The notes under the pieces are model-generated. The model ran no database searches. It worked only from the letters and a program-made list of their open reading frames with translations, and was not told where the DNA came from. From contig NZ_JAQGPL010000001.1 in NCBI RefSeq assembly GCF_028826105.1, forward strand, positions 1,452,501 to 1,516,500: a stretch of DNA of 64,000 nucleotides, given 5' to 3'. This document shows, one piece after another, positions 1-9,241 of the stretch; position 1 is the first letter of the stretch, and the number at the start of each line of letters is the position of its first letter. The position numbers and the translations under genes were made by a program. Source of the DNA: Paenibacillus humicola. Lineage in GTDB: Bacteria > Bacillota > Bacilli > Paenibacillales > Paenibacillaceae.

Positions 1-1396
1 AACGCACAAGCACTTTTTTCAGCTTGCCGGTCCTCTGGGGCGCGATCGGGGACAGATAAGGCATGCCGAACGGACTAAGGTGAATCAGGTGAATGAGAAC
101 CGTAATGAGTCCCATCGCAACGCCGAACAAGCCGAAGCTTCCGGCAAGGATCATCATCGGAAACCGAATCATCCGGAGCGGGAATCCGAACCGGTACCGC
201 GGAATGACGAACGACGCAATGCCTGCGGCCGAAACGACGATGACGATGGGAGCGGATATGATGCCGGCGCGGACCGCGGCCTCCCCGATGACCAGCGCCC
301 CGACAATGCTGACGAGCGGGCCGATCTGCCTGGGCAGCCGGATGCCCGCTTCCCGCAGGCCTTCGAAAACAATCTCCATCAGGAACACCTCGATCACGGT
401 CGGAAACGGCGCCCGCTCCCGCAGCGCGGTAATGCTGAGCATCAGCACCGGAGGAACCATCTCCGGATGAAAGGCGGTCAGCGCAATATAGATGGAAGAG
501 AACAGAAGCGAGAAGACGGCGAATATATACCGGACCCACCGGTTCAGCGTGACATACAAAAATCGTTCGTAATAATCGTCCGGCGCCTGCAGTCCGTCCC
601 AGAACGTCATCGGAACGATCAGGACAAACGGCGTGCCGCCTGCCAAGATCGCCACTTTCCCCTCCATTAAACCGGCGGCCGTCACGTCGGGCCGCTCGGT
701 GCTCAGCATTTGCGGGAACGGGGAGAAGTTCATGTCTTCAATCGATTCTTCAATGTACCCGGAATCCAGTATGCCCTCCATTCGGATGCGTTTAACCCGC
801 GTTCGCACTTCATCCAGCAGGGATGCCGACACCTTTCCTTCGATATAGGCGATCACGACATCGGTTTTCGTCAGCGTGCCGAGCTGCAGCGATTCCATTT
901 TCAGCTCCGGCGTGGCTAAAATCCTGCGCAGCAGCGTCGTGTTCGTCTGTAAATTTTCCGTAAAGCTTTCCCTGGATCCCCGGAGCGCCGCTTCGTTCAC
1001 CGATTCTTCGACGCCCCGAGTCTCGAATTTCGTGACGTCGGCCAGGAGGGCGGCGTTCTCTCCATCGGCAAACAGCGCGGCGCTGCCCTTCAAAATTCGC
1101 TCGGCGATTTGCTGAAAATCGGTCAGCCTGACGATGTTCAAAACGGGAACAAGCTCCAGCGAAAGCATTTGGGCGATGCTGTCGATCGTCCCGAGACCGA
1201 GGGGCAGCCCCTTAAAGAGCAGCGGCCGCACGATATTCGAAGAGACGAGGTTCGAATCGATCATCCCGTCCGCGTAAACGAGCAGCAGCCGGGTTTGGCC
1301 GTGTATCGTTATTTCACGAAAAACGATATCCTCGCAATGCCGGAAGATCGTTTTTAATTGTTGCTCGTTTTCTGCAATGCTGCTGCCGATACCCAT
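1..1396 (-). CDS. GerA-family spore germination receptor subunit A (5' part; cut by window edge)
   Basis: Subunit A of a GerA/GerK-type nutrient receptor in the inner spore membrane. The frame is open from an ATG at 1394-1396 to the window edge, about 465 codons; the C-terminus lies outside. The N-terminal soluble domain begins MGIGSSIAENEQQLKTIF. Several hydrophobic segments follow in the second half, around the block ERAPFPTVIEVFLME that is typical of the family. An AAGAGGA site lies 7 nt before the ATG; an in-frame TTG 21 nt upstream is a less likely start. GerB and GerC partners would be expected beyond the edge. The family call is firm; the germinant cannot be read from sequence. Confidence 0.93.
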   Translation of the reverse strand, partial: MGIGSSIAENEQQLKTIFRHCEDIVFREITIHGQTRLLLVYADGMIDSNLVSSNIVRPLLFKGLPLGLGTIDSIAQMLSLELVPVLNIVRLTDFQQIAERILKGSAALFADGENAALLADVTKFETRGVEESVNEAALRGSRESFTENLQTNTTLLRRILATPELKMESLQLGTLTKTDVVIAYIEGKVSASLLDEVRTRVKRIRMEGILDSGYIEESIEDMNFSPFPQMLSTERPDVTAAGLMEGKVAILAGGTPFVLIVPMTFWDGLQAPDDYYERFLYVTLNRWVRYIFAVFSLLFSSIYIALTAFHPEMVPPVLMLSITALRERAPFPTVIEVFLMEIVFEGLREAGIRLPRQIGPLVSIVGALVIGEAAVRAGIISAPIVIVVSAAGIASFVIPRYRFGFPLRMIRFPMMILAGSFGLFGVAMGLITVLIHLIHLSPFGMPYLSPIAPQRTGKLKKVLVR

Positions 1397-1496
1397 GACG
1401 TAATCCTCTTCTTTCAAGCCGGAATTCGGATTGGAATAGGATACCCCTTCATGAAGATATTTACTCCGTCGGATTTTTCAATGACGAGCATGAAAA

Positions 1497-1527
1497 AAAC
1501 CGGGGATGTTCCCCCGGCTTTTTTATG
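1497..1527 (-). terminator. Rho-independent terminator after the DoxX gene
   Basis: GCCGGGGGAACATCCCCGGT hairpin flanked by A and T runs on both sides. It sits just past the 3' end of the DoxX gene, between it and the gerA-type gene. The symmetry suggests it can work in both directions. Confidence 0.75.
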
Positions 1528-2023
1528 TCGATATTTTTTTTGAACTGCGCAGCGGAAGCAGCTGGGTGAGCCAGGGGAGGAGCCAGTGGTCGAAACCGAT
1601 GCGGGCCGCATTCGAGCCGGCGACGAGAAGAAAAAATTCGATCAGCACCATTTGCGGGTTTGCCCCGCTGGATCCGGAAAGCATATACGACATGTTCAGG
1701 ACGGCGCCCATTAACGCGGCCGTCGTCGAGAAAACGCCCAATATAAGGCCCAGACCGACCAGCGTTTCGCCCCATGGAATGAGGACGTTGAACAGCCCGG
1801 CCTGAGGAATGGCGAAGCCGTGCAGAAACCCCGCCCACCAGGATTGAACGGACGGATTTTCTCCGGCCGCTTTGGTCACCGCGCTTTTCAGGAAGCCGCT
1901 GGCGTCGAAGCTGCCCGTCAATTTCCCCCATCCCGAGATGAACCATTCGATGCCGAGATAAATCCGGAGAACGGCAAGCAGGCAGGAGGCGTAACGATTT
2001 TCCCTCAGAAAGTGTAAAAACAT
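1523..2023 (-). CDS. DoxX family membrane protein
   Basis: A 166-residue integral membrane protein of the DoxX family. The N-terminus carries the family pattern of LLAVLRIYLGIEWFISGWGK followed by three further hydrophobic helices, with a gap of small polar residues after helix 1. DoxX-type proteins are poorly defined and are linked to thiol or quinone redox balance. The start is supported by GGAAGGG 10 nt upstream. It is divergent from the AraC gene at 2208, so the two may share a control region. The specific role is unknown. Confidence 0.8.
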   Translation of the reverse strand: MFLHFLRENRYASCLLAVLRIYLGIEWFISGWGKLTGSFDASGFLKSAVTKAAGENPSVQSWWAGFLHGFAIPQAGLFNVLIPWGETLVGLGLILGVFSTTAALMGAVLNMSYMLSGSSGANPQMVLIEFFLLVAGSNAARIGFDHWLLPWLTQLLPLRSSKKIST

Positions 2024-2095
2024 GATTTACACACCCTTCCTTGTTGTAGTCGGTTTGGTTAAGAAAACGAAGCATGGGCGCAATCGGTTTGATGG

Positions 2096-2107
2096 TTTGC
2101 ATGCAAA
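2096..2107. promoter_or_regulatory. 12-bp perfect palindrome in the DoxX/AraC divergent region
   Basis: TTTGCATGCAAA is a perfect palindrome midway between two divergent genes, a usual place for a regulator site. It could be an operator for the adjacent AraC protein, but AraC sites are more often direct repeats, so this is only a candidate. Confidence 0.3.
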
Positions 2108-2207
2108 ATTGTGCGAAGATTGTAAATTCGGCGGACGGAAGGAAGATTCCGGGCGGCGCAGAAATGATCTGAAGTAACCATTCCGGCTGAAACAGGGGAA
2201 TCAAAAG

Positions 2208-3068
2208 ATGCGGGATTTCGATCAAAAAATGCGGTACGAATATATCACGGTGGAGGAGTCGCTGCCGCTCTTCGTGGAGAGCATCGGCTATAATCCGCAG
2301 GAGCAGGATTTTGTCCGGACCGGCGGTTATCCGTATTATCACTGGCTGCAGACGCTCGAGGGGGAAGGGCGGTTTTCGTTTAACGGACAGGAGTATCTAT
2401 TATCGAAGGGCAGAGGGATTTTTCTCAAGCCGTATACGCCGCACTCGTATTTTACGTCCGGACCGAAATGGTCCACCGTCTACGTCACGTTCGGGGGAGC
2501 GTCCGCCGTCTCGATTCTCGATTCGCTGAGGCTGAACGTTTCGTCTCTGTACACCGATCTGAGCGATTTGCCGTTTGCCTCCGTCATTGAAGAAATGCTG
2601 ATCAAGATCGACACGGATTCCGAGTTTTCGAAGCTCGATCTGTCCGCGTATTTATATCAGTTTCTCATCAACCTGAGAAAATACGGCAAGACGCACAATC
2701 AGCCGTCGCTGTCGCATTTTTACGACAAAGTGCGGCGGCTCGTGGAATGGCTGGAGACGGTCTACGCCGAAGATATTACGCTGAAGGATATGGCCGGCCG
2801 GCTGCATGTTTCCGAGCAGTACCTGAACCGGCTGTTTCAGGAAACGTTCGGGATCAGCCCGTATTCCTTTCTGATCCGGCTGCGCATTTGGAAAGCGAAG
2901 GAAATGCTGATTCAAAATCCCGACATGCCGCTGAAGCAGCTGGCGATCCGCACCGGCTTCAACGACGTCAGTTATTTCATATCCGCGTTTCGGAAAAGAG
3001 AAGGGCTGACGCCGAAGAAATATCGCCTGCTGCACGTTCGAAACAGCGGCGCGTCCGGCGAAACGTGA
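2208..3068 (+). CDS. AraC-family transcriptional regulator (cupin plus AraC HTH)
   Basis: A 286-residue regulator. Residues ~20-100 form a cupin-like sugar-sensing domain (Y-Y-H-W, GEGRF, GRGIFLKPYTPHSYF). The C-terminal ~100 residues hold the double HTH of AraC/XylS proteins (ITLKDMAGRLHVSEQYLNRL, then MPLKQLAIRTGFNDVSYF). The ATG at 2208 follows CAGGGGA by 8 nt, better than the internal ATG at 2229. It lies 190 bp upstream of the GH53 galactanase in the same direction and is the likely local activator of it. Substrate assignment is inference. Confidence 0.9.
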   Translation: MRDFDQKMRYEYITVEESLPLFVESIGYNPQEQDFVRTGGYPYYHWLQTLEGEGRFSFNGQEYLLSKGRGIFLKPYTPHSYFTSGPKWSTVYVTFGGASAVSILDSLRLNVSSLYTDLSDLPFASVIEEMLIKIDTDSEFSKLDLSAYLYQFLINLRKYGKTHNQPSLSHFYDKVRRLVEWLETVYAEDITLKDMAGRLHVSEQYLNRLFQETFGISPYSFLIRLRIWKAKEMLIQNPDMPLKQLAIRTGFNDVSYFISAFRKREGLTPKKYRLLHVRNSGASGET

Positions 3069-3255
3069 GCGGGGCCAGCAAGTTTCAAATATTGCTATTT
3101 TCAAAGGAACATTGTTATACATCGCGCCGCCCGAAACGTTTATAGTAATCGTATTCTCATATGAAAGCGCTTCATACGAAAGGGGGGGCGGCGGAGTCTG
3201 ACAGAATGCGTTTCAACATGGAATATGCCACATCCAATCGGGAGGTAGATTGCAC

Positions 3256-5400
3256 ATGGGAAAATGGACATTGCTGAAGCGGACAAGCAGACTGCTCGCG
3301 GCTGCCGCTGCGCTGACTGGCCCTCTCTATGCCCTGCCCGTCTCGGCTTATAACGGCAGCGCGACGATTACGCCGGCCGAGACGAATTTGGCTTCGAAGA
3401 GCTGGGTGACAGCCGAGGCCGGCACCGGACGCGCCTCTTTGGCGGTCGATCAGAATGAAAGCACGTATTGGGACGCCGGTTCCGTTTCGGGCAAAAGCTG
3501 GATCAAGCTCGATCTTGGAGGCACTTATCCGGGGATGCGCAAGGTGGAGATCGCGTTTCCGTCCCCGGACGGCAAATACAACTATAAGCTCGAGGGATCT
3601 GCGGATGGAAGCAGCTGGGTAACGCTGTCGGACCATGCCAAGAACGCCGTGCTCGGCGGCGAAGACGTTCTGATCAAGAACGGCGTTCCGGATCTCCGCT
3701 ACTTGAAGGCGACGCTGCTCGGCGTATCAAGCGGGGCGGTCGCCGGCGTATCGGAAATACGTGCGGATAATGTCATGCTGAAGGACGGGCTGACGGTCGG
3801 CGCCGACATGTCGTACGATACCTCTTATCCGAACCGGATTTATACGACGCGGAACGATACGAATGCGCCTTCCTCCGACGGGCATATGATCGGCACGATG
3901 CATGAAACGGGCATGTCCTCCGTCCGCTTCCGGATCTGGAACGATCCGCGCAACGAGAATACCGGTAGTCCGGTCGACTTTACGGACGGCAGCATGAATC
4001 CGCAGGATACGCTGAACAAGTCGGTTTATGCGAACAGCCTCGGCATGAAGGTCGGCTTGGACTTCCATTATTCCGACAGCTGGGCCGACCCCGGAAAGCA
4101 GATCAAGCCGAAAGCGTGGAAGGATCTCGACTTCAAAGCTCTCGTCCAGGCGGTTTACGATTTTACGTACAAGGTAACGGATAGCGATGTAAAAGCCGGC
4201 GTCGTTCCGTCTTACGTACAGGTCGGCAACGAGACGATCAACGGCATGCTTTGGGGCAACGAAAAGATTCCGACAGGCAATGAACCGGCCTATGCGAAAA
4301 ACGATCCGTCCTTTTATTCGCAGCCGGGCGGCGAGCTGCTCTGGGAGGACTGGGGCTCGGACGATCCGGCGAAGCAGGCGGCATATAATGCCGCATGGGA
4401 CCGGTACACGGCGCTGGTCGATGCGGGGCTGCGCGCCGCCAAAGCCGCTTCGCCGAATTCCAAAACGCAGATCCACGTCATCGTCGATGCGGGCCGATTG
4501 GACAAAACGCTGGAATTTTGGCGTCAGCTGACGACGCGGCTTCAGCGGGATTATCACAATAACTTCGATATTATGGCCATCTCGTATTACCCGGAGTGGC
4601 ACGGCACGATCGCGGATCTAAACGATTATTTGCACGCTTTTGCGTCGGAATTCCCGGGCTACGAGCTTACGGTGGCGGAAACCGCCTTCCCGGCGTCCGG
4701 AACCGCTCCGGCGAATTCCGAATATCCGTACACCGTTCAGGGACAGGCGGATTTTATGAAGGACGTCCTTCGCGCCTGCAACGACACGATTAATCATGCA
4801 TGCTCGACCGTGCTCGTATGGGAGCCGGCGATCTCGCAGTCCATGTTCACGAGAATCGGCAAGACCTCGTATTATCAGGCAAACGATTCGACGCGGGTAT
4901 TCCATGCGGCGTTCAGCGATCACATCCAGAAGAGCAGCGAGTACGTATCGACCCGGCTTTACGAAGCGCCTGCGCTGCCCGCTGCGGTTGACGCTTTGGA
5001 TACGACCAGCGGCGCGATACAGCAAACGCCGGTCACCTGGGACGCCGTACCGCCGGATGCGTATGCGAAGCTTGGTTCCTTCACGGTAAAAGGCGTCTCC
5101 GCATACGGCACGGTAACCGCGCATGTCGCCGTAACGATGGATGCGGCCGTGCTGGAGAACCTAATGCAAGGATTCGAGACTTCCGGCGCGCTTAAAGGCC
5201 CGCTTGCCGCGCAGCTCGCGAACGCCTTAAGCCAGGCGCAGCATCAATGGGAGAAAGGCTCGAAGAAGAAGGCCGTCCAGTTTATGGAGAAATATGTGGA
5301 CGAGCTGAACAAGCCCGCAAACCAGCGGTATGCGGCCGCGGATGCCCGGCAGAGTCTTGCCGGCCACGCTCAAATGCTGATCGAGGCTTGGGAGAAATAA
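3256..5400 (+). CDS. Secreted arabinogalactan endo-beta-1,4-galactanase (GH53) with F5/8C, Ig-like and FIMAH-type domains
   Basis: Cuts beta-1,4-galactan side chains of pectin outside the cell. A Sec signal peptide ends near LPVSAYN. Residues ~35-165 look like an F5/8C carbohydrate-binding domain. The GH53 barrel follows, with proposed acid/base Glu326 in VQVGNET and nucleophile Glu475 in VAETAFP. A Big_4-like Ig domain (~555-630) and a helical FIMAH-type C-terminus end the protein. ATG 3256 is chosen over TTG 3250 because GGAGGT at 3241-3246 is 9 nt from the ATG but only 3 nt from the TTG. Length from this start is 714 residues. Confidence 0.93.
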   Translation: MGKWTLLKRTSRLLAAAAALTGPLYALPVSAYNGSATITPAETNLASKSWVTAEAGTGRASLAVDQNESTYWDAGSVSGKSWIKLDLGGTYPGMRKVEIAFPSPDGKYNYKLEGSADGSSWVTLSDHAKNAVLGGEDVLIKNGVPDLRYLKATLLGVSSGAVAGVSEIRADNVMLKDGLTVGADMSYDTSYPNRIYTTRNDTNAPSSDGHMIGTMHETGMSSVRFRIWNDPRNENTGSPVDFTDGSMNPQDTLNKSVYANSLGMKVGLDFHYSDSWADPGKQIKPKAWKDLDFKALVQAVYDFTYKVTDSDVKAGVVPSYVQVGNETINGMLWGNEKIPTGNEPAYAKNDPSFYSQPGGELLWEDWGSDDPAKQAAYNAAWDRYTALVDAGLRAAKAASPNSKTQIHVIVDAGRLDKTLEFWRQLTTRLQRDYHNNFDIMAISYYPEWHGTIADLNDYLHAFASEFPGYELTVAETAFPASGTAPANSEYPYTVQGQADFMKDVLRACNDTINHACSTVLVWEPAISQSMFTRIGKTSYYQANDSTRVFHAAFSDHIQKSSEYVSTRLYEAPALPAAVDALDTTSGAIQQTPVTWDAVPPDAYAKLGSFTVKGVSAYGTVTAHVAVTMDAAVLENLMQGFETSGALKGPLAAQLANALSQAQHQWEKGSKKKAVQFMEKYVDELNKPANQRYAAADARQSLAGHAQMLIEAWEK

Positions 5401-5412
5401 CGAACCGCTGCA

Positions 5413-5450
5413 GCCGTCCTTCTTCCGTTACGGAAGGGGGGCGGCTTTGT
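5413..5450 (+). terminator. Terminator after GH53 gene
   Basis: A 14-bp stem with three G-U pairs (GCCGTCCTTCTTCC / GGAAGGGGGGCGGC), a 5-nt loop and a following TTTGT. It lies 12 bp after the galactanase stop codon. Confidence 0.75.
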
Positions 5451-5570
5451 CATGTTTCCGTTTGTATGGATACCCAGCCGCTCGCATTCGCGACCATCGG
5501 AACTTGCCCGATCCTGGTTGCGGGCCTAATATAGGAATAACGGAAGCCAATTTAGCGAAAAAAAGGAGCG

Positions 5571-6620
5571 ATGCCCAGCATGTCCAGCAGCGGCCAAATG
5601 AACGCGATCGTATTCGAAGCGCCAGGCAAGCTTTCCTACAAGAAAGTCGAACGTCCCGTATGCCGGCCCGGCCAGGTAATCGTCAAAATTCACCGGATCG
5701 GGATTTGCGGAACGGACGTGGAAATGTACCGGGGGCATATTAAAAAAGCGACCTTCCCGATCACGCCGGGACACGAATGGTCGGGCGAAATCGTCGAGGT
5801 TGGCGAAGGCGTCAGCGGTTATGCGGTCGGCGACCGCGTCGTGGGCGAGACGACGATGAACTGCGGCACATGCTCCCGCTGCCGGAGCGGCGCCTACAAC
5901 CTCTGCCTGAACCTGGCGGAGAACGGCATTTTCGGCAAGGACGGCGCGGCGTGCGAATGGATGGCTTTTCCCGCTTACGCCCTGCATAAATTCGGCGCCT
6001 CCATCTCGTACGATCAGGCGTGTCTGATCGAGCCGTCGGCGGTCGCATTCCGCGGCCTGCAGCGGATGGGAATCAAGCCCGGCGATACGCTCGCCGTGAT
6101 CGGACCGGGCACTATCGGCCTGCTTACGGCAGCGGCGGCGAAGCATATGGGCGTGCGCAAGGTGGTGCTGGTCGGTTTTCAGCAAAACCGTCTGGCCCTC
6201 GGGCTCAAGCTGGGCGCCGATGACGTGATCGACCTCAGCCGGGACGATTATGTCGCGAAAGCGAAAGAGGTGACCGGCGGCGAGCTGTTTACGGCGATCG
6301 TGGAAGCTTCGGGAAGCGGCGAGGCGCTGGAGCGGCTGTTTGCGGTGGCGGCGCCGGGCTGCAATGTGTGCCTGCTCGGCACGTACGGGGAGCAGCTGCC
6401 GCGCATCGAAGCCAACAAAATCATCGAGCTCGATATGCGGCTGCAGGGCTCGCTCAGCAGTCCGGGCGTCTGGGATACGGTCGTCCGCTGGATGGAGACG
6501 AACCCCCGGCATGTCACGGAGCTGATTACGCACCGGCTGCCGCTGGAGCGGTACGGCGAGGCGCTCGGCATGATCGAGGCGCGGGACCCATCCGTCATCA
6601 AAGTGCTGCTGCAGCCTTGA
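5571..6620 (+). CDS. Zinc-dependent medium-chain alcohol/polyol dehydrogenase
   Basis: NAD(P)-dependent dehydrogenase of the sorbitol/threonine dehydrogenase type, 349 residues. Visible are the catalytic zinc ligand in GICGTDVEMYRGH, the GHEWSGE motif, and the structural-zinc cysteines in NCGTCSRCRSGAYNLC. The Rossmann glycines are in VIGPGTIGLL. Two in-frame ATGs compete: 5571 is only 2 nt from AAGGAG, and 5580 is 11 nt away, so the true start may be 5580. Ribokinase follows after 33 bp, which suggests a small operon for a sugar or polyol. The substrate cannot be fixed. Confidence 0.9.
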   Translation: MPSMSSSGQMNAIVFEAPGKLSYKKVERPVCRPGQVIVKIHRIGICGTDVEMYRGHIKKATFPITPGHEWSGEIVEVGEGVSGYAVGDRVVGETTMNCGTCSRCRSGAYNLCLNLAENGIFGKDGAACEWMAFPAYALHKFGASISYDQACLIEPSAVAFRGLQRMGIKPGDTLAVIGPGTIGLLTAAAAKHMGVRKVVLVGFQQNRLALGLKLGADDVIDLSRDDYVAKAKEVTGGELFTAIVEASGSGEALERLFAVAAPGCNVCLLGTYGEQLPRIEANKIIELDMRLQGSLSSPGVWDTVVRWMETNPRHVTELITHRLPLERYGEALGMIEARDPSVIKVLLQP

Positions 6621-6653
6621 CGATCCGGGCAAACTGAACATGGAGGTTCACCT

Positions 6654-7616
6654 ATGGCACTTGAGCGAAAAAAAGGCAGTTGCGCGGCTGAAATCGTCGT
6701 CATCGGCAGTCTGAATATGGATATCGTTACGCGCGTCGGCCGTCATCCCGCGCCGGGCGAGACGGTGAAGGGGCTCGGCACCGGGTTCAGCCCCGGCGGC
6801 AAAGGCGCCAACCAGGCCGCGGCCGCCGCCATGGCCGGCGGTGCGGTCGCGATGATCGGCACGGTCGGAAACGACGCGTTCCGCGAGCCGCTTCTGGCGT
6901 CCTTGGCGCAGAGAGGCGTCGAAACCGGAAGCGTCCTGCAAAAGGAAGCCGTATCCGGGATGGCTTCGATCACGGTCGATGCCGGCGGCGAAAATATAAT
7001 CGTGCTGACGGGCGGCGCGAACGATTTGCTGACGCCGGCGGATGTCGAGCAGGCGCTCTCCGGCATTCCCGGGGCGAAATACGTGCTGCTGCAAAACGAA
7101 ATCCCCCGGGAAACGAACGCAGCCGCGATTCGCCGGGGGCATGCCGCAGGGGCGAAAGTTTTCTACAATACCGCTCCCGCCATGAAGCTCGAGCCGGAAT
7201 ACTATCCGTATATCGATACGGTGATTGCCAACGAGACGGAAGCCGAATGGATTACCGGATTTCCGGTATCGAATTTGGAGGAGGCGGAACAGGCGGCGGA
7301 TTGGTGGATCGGGCAGGGCGCACGGGCCGCCCTTGTGACGCTGGGCGTGCAGGGCGCACTGTACAAGGAACGCGGCGGCGTCCGGATCGATTCGCCCGCA
7401 TTCCGGGTAAATCCCGTCGATACGACGGCGGCGGGCGATACGTTTATCGGCGTCTATGCCGCGGCGCTCGCCGAAGGCCATGACGTCCGGCAGAGCCTGC
7501 GTATAGCGTCGGCCGCCGCCGCGCTGGCCGTAACAAAACCGGGAGCGCAGGCTTCCATGCCGGACAAGGCGGAGATTGCGCAGTTTCTGCAGCGTTTCGG
7601 GCATTCGGCCGAGTGA
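6654..7616 (+). CDS. rbsK: Ribokinase-like PfkB carbohydrate kinase
   Basis: Phosphorylates ribose or a similar sugar with ATP, 320 residues. Family marks are GSLNMDIVTRVGRHPAPGET with GGKGANQAAAAA near the N-terminus, and DTTAAGDTF near the C-terminus with catalytic base Asp262. GGAGG stands 7 nt before the ATG. The gene follows the zinc dehydrogenase closely and has no rbs transporter next to it, so the natural sugar may not be ribose. It ends 30 bp from the convergent DoxX-like gene. Confidence 0.88.
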   Translation: MALERKKGSCAAEIVVIGSLNMDIVTRVGRHPAPGETVKGLGTGFSPGGKGANQAAAAAMAGGAVAMIGTVGNDAFREPLLASLAQRGVETGSVLQKEAVSGMASITVDAGGENIIVLTGGANDLLTPADVEQALSGIPGAKYVLLQNEIPRETNAAAIRRGHAAGAKVFYNTAPAMKLEPEYYPYIDTVIANETEAEWITGFPVSNLEEAEQAADWWIGQGARAALVTLGVQGALYKERGGVRIDSPAFRVNPVDTTAAGDTFIGVYAAALAEGHDVRQSLRIASAAAALAVTKPGAQASMPDKAEIAQFLQRFGHSAE

Positions 7617-7646
7617 CGGGCTTGACGAACCGGCGCTCAAAATGTC

Positions 7647-8015
7647 TCAGCTAAACGGATGCCCCACATCGCCGGCGTTCAGACATACGAGAACGACGGC
7701 GATGACCGCAAGCACGAACGCCGGTACTGCTCTGAGGGCCGAATCGCCCGCTTTGAAGTGGGCGGCGCATGCGAGCAGCATCGTAATGCCGAGCCAGATC
7801 CCCGCCCAGGCGGCCATCCCCGGATGCCAAAAGCCGATGACGAGTGCGGCGACGCCGATATATTGGACGAGGCCGGTGACGACGCGAAACCATTGCGGCA
7901 ATCCCAAATGCGCGAACGATTCGACCTGATGCTTGACTCCCGCAAGCTTGCTGCTGCCCGCAAAGAGGAACGCCAGAATCAGCAGGCTTTGAAGCACGGC
8001 GGATAGGATGGTCAT
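7647..8015 (-). CDS. DoxX-like small membrane protein
   Basis: About 122 residues with four hydrophobic helices. It begins MTILSAVLQSLLILAFLFAG and has the DoxX_2-like SSKLAG turn after helix 1. The ATG at 8015 is preferred over the upstream GTG at 8024, because AGGGA abuts the GTG but is 9-10 nt from the ATG. It is divergent from an HxlR regulator, and an azoreductase lies beyond, a grouping consistent with a quinone or electrophile response. Function inferred from context only. Confidence 0.8.
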   Translation of the reverse strand: MTILSAVLQSLLILAFLFAGSSKLAGVKHQVESFAHLGLPQWFRVVTGLVQYIGVAALVIGFWHPGMAAWAGIWLGITMLLACAAHFKAGDSALRAVPAFVLAVIAVVLVCLNAGDVGHPFS

Positions 8016-8083
8016 GACACTCACTCCCTGGAATGGTTTTAATTTATTGCTATTATGAATCCGTGGTATTATTCTTGAAAGTA

Positions 8084-8107
8084 GGTACTTTTAAATCGCC
8101 TAGTACC
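8084..8107. promoter_or_regulatory. Inverted repeat, candidate HxlR-family operator
   Basis: GGTACT at 8084-8089 and AGTACC at 8102-8107 form a perfect inverted repeat between the divergent DoxX-like and HxlR genes. Its core TACT...AGTA matches the half-sites known for YodB/HxlR-type regulators, although the spacer (12) is longer than the usual 7. Confidence 0.5.
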
Positions 8108-8133
8108 CTTTTGGAAACCTTGAAAGGAGTTTC

Positions 8134-8493
8134 ATGCAAATGGAACAAAACAGTTACGGTTCGTGCGGGGTCGATCGAGCGCTTGAAGTGATCGTCGGCA
8201 AATGGAAAATGCCGATTCTGTTTTATCTTTTCGACGGGACCAAACGATTCAGCGAGCTGCAGCGCTACATCCCCGACATTACGAAGAAGATGCTGACGGC
8301 GCAGCTGCGGGAACTGGAAGAGCAGGATATTGTGCAGCGGACCGTCTACCCGGTCGTGCCGCCGAAGGTGGAATATTCGCTGACCGAATACGGGCAAACG
8401 TTAAAGCCGATTATTAACCAAATTCACGAATGGGGAATCGCGCATGCGGAGCATATACGGTTAAAAAGTGAAGACAGGCAGGCATCGGGCTGA
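8134..8493 (+). CDS. HxlR-family winged-helix regulator
   Basis: A 119-residue MarR-like regulator. The HxlR core is plain: GSCGVDRALEVIVGKWKMPI, then a helix-turn-helix around RFSELQRYIPDITKKMLT and a wing near YPVVPPKVEYSLT. Cys11 sits where redox-sensing members such as YodB keep a conserved N-terminal cysteine, so sensing of quinones or electrophiles is plausible. AAAGGAG lies 4 nt before ATG 8134. Likely targets are itself, the divergent DoxX-like gene and the azoreductase, judged from similar inverted repeats. Confidence 0.9.
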   Translation: MQMEQNSYGSCGVDRALEVIVGKWKMPILFYLFDGTKRFSELQRYIPDITKKMLTAQLRELEEQDIVQRTVYPVVPPKVEYSLTEYGQTLKPIINQIHEWGIAHAEHIRLKSEDRQASG

Positions 8494-8537
8494 CGCTCGC
8501 CAGGAGGCCGGCTTCAGCCTTCATGGCAGCACGAACG

Positions 8538-8565
8538 GCCGCGGCTTGGCGCCGCGGCTGTTTTC
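8538..8565 (+). terminator. Terminator after the HxlR gene
   Basis: GCCGCGG / CCGCGGC stem (8538-8544 with 8552-8558) followed by TGTTTTCCGTTTT. It lies between the convergent HxlR and azoreductase genes. Confidence 0.65.
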
Positions 8566-8614
8566 CGTTTTGCAGGCAAAGACGGACCTATTTGCAGCCA
8601 TGAATGAACAAGGC

Positions 8615-9241
8615 TTAAAATTTCGATCCGGCTTCGGCCGCCGCCTTCAGGCCGTTCTCGATCAGCTCCGCGGCGCGGTCCTGATACTGGGCATGGCCCT
8701 CGATGACAATGGTTTCCGGCTGTTTGATGCCCCAGAAGCCGATTATGTTTTTCACATAGTTCAGCGCCATTTCCATCGATTGCATGTAATCCGGCGTATA
8801 ATCGCTGCCGCGCGCGGTAAGCAGCATCACTTTTTTGTCTCCTGCCAGGCCTTGCGGGCCTTCGGAGGAGTATTTGAACGTTTTGCCCGCTTGCGTCAGG
8901 TACGAAATATACGTGCTCAGCGGGGCGGGAATGGTGAAGTTCCACAGCGGGAATGCGAGCACGACTTTATCCGCCGCAAGAAACTGGTCCAAATATTTGG
9001 TTACAAGGTCGGCGGCTTTCTTCTCTTCCGCGGTCTCTTCCCAGCCTTGGCTCCGCTTATACATGCCGGTCAGTGCGGTGTTGCCGTAATAGGGCAGCTC
9101 GACGTTGAACAGATCCAGCTCGGTGATGACGTCCCCGGGATTCGCCTCTTTATAGCTCGCCAGGAAGCTGTTGTATAAGCGGACGCTTACCGCTTGCTCC
9201 GCCGGGCGGTCGTTTGCTTTAACGAACAATACATTTGCCAT
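8615..9241 (-). CDS. azoR: FMN-dependent NADH-azoreductase / quinone reductase
   Basis: A 208-residue flavodoxin-fold enzyme that reduces quinones and azo dyes by two-electron transfer. It shows the AzoR family pattern: MANVLFVKANDRP at the N-terminus, FPLWNFTIPAPLSTYI at the FMN site, and LLTARGSDY. GGAAG sits 7 nt upstream of the ATG. A TACTT...AAGTA inverted repeat just upstream resembles HxlR/YodB operators. In Bacillus subtilis azoR1 is under YodB, so control by the neighbouring HxlR protein is likely. Confidence 0.92.
   Translation of the reverse strand: MANVLFVKANDRPAEQAVSVRLYNSFLASYKEANPGDVITELDLFNVELPYYGNTALTGMYKRSQGWEETAEEKKAADLVTKYLDQFLAADKVVLAFPLWNFTIPAPLSTYISYLTQAGKTFKYSSEGPQGLAGDKKVMLLTARGSDYTPDYMQSMEMALNYVKNIIGFWGIKQPETIVIEGHAQYQDRAAELIENGLKAAAEAGSKF

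Noticed and set aside
1461..2342. 293-codon minus-strand frame over the DoxX and AraC region
   Set aside because: It overlaps the DoxX gene in another frame and the AraC gene on the other strand, and shows no domain.
3160..3176. cre site before the GH53 gene
   Set aside because: ATGAAAGCGCTTCAT has the core but lacks one base of the 14-bp consensus, so the right half does not fit; kept only as a weak possibility.
3250..3255. TTG start for the GH53 gene
   Set aside because: Only 3 nt from GGAGGT; the ATG at 3256 has proper spacing and gives a normal signal peptide.
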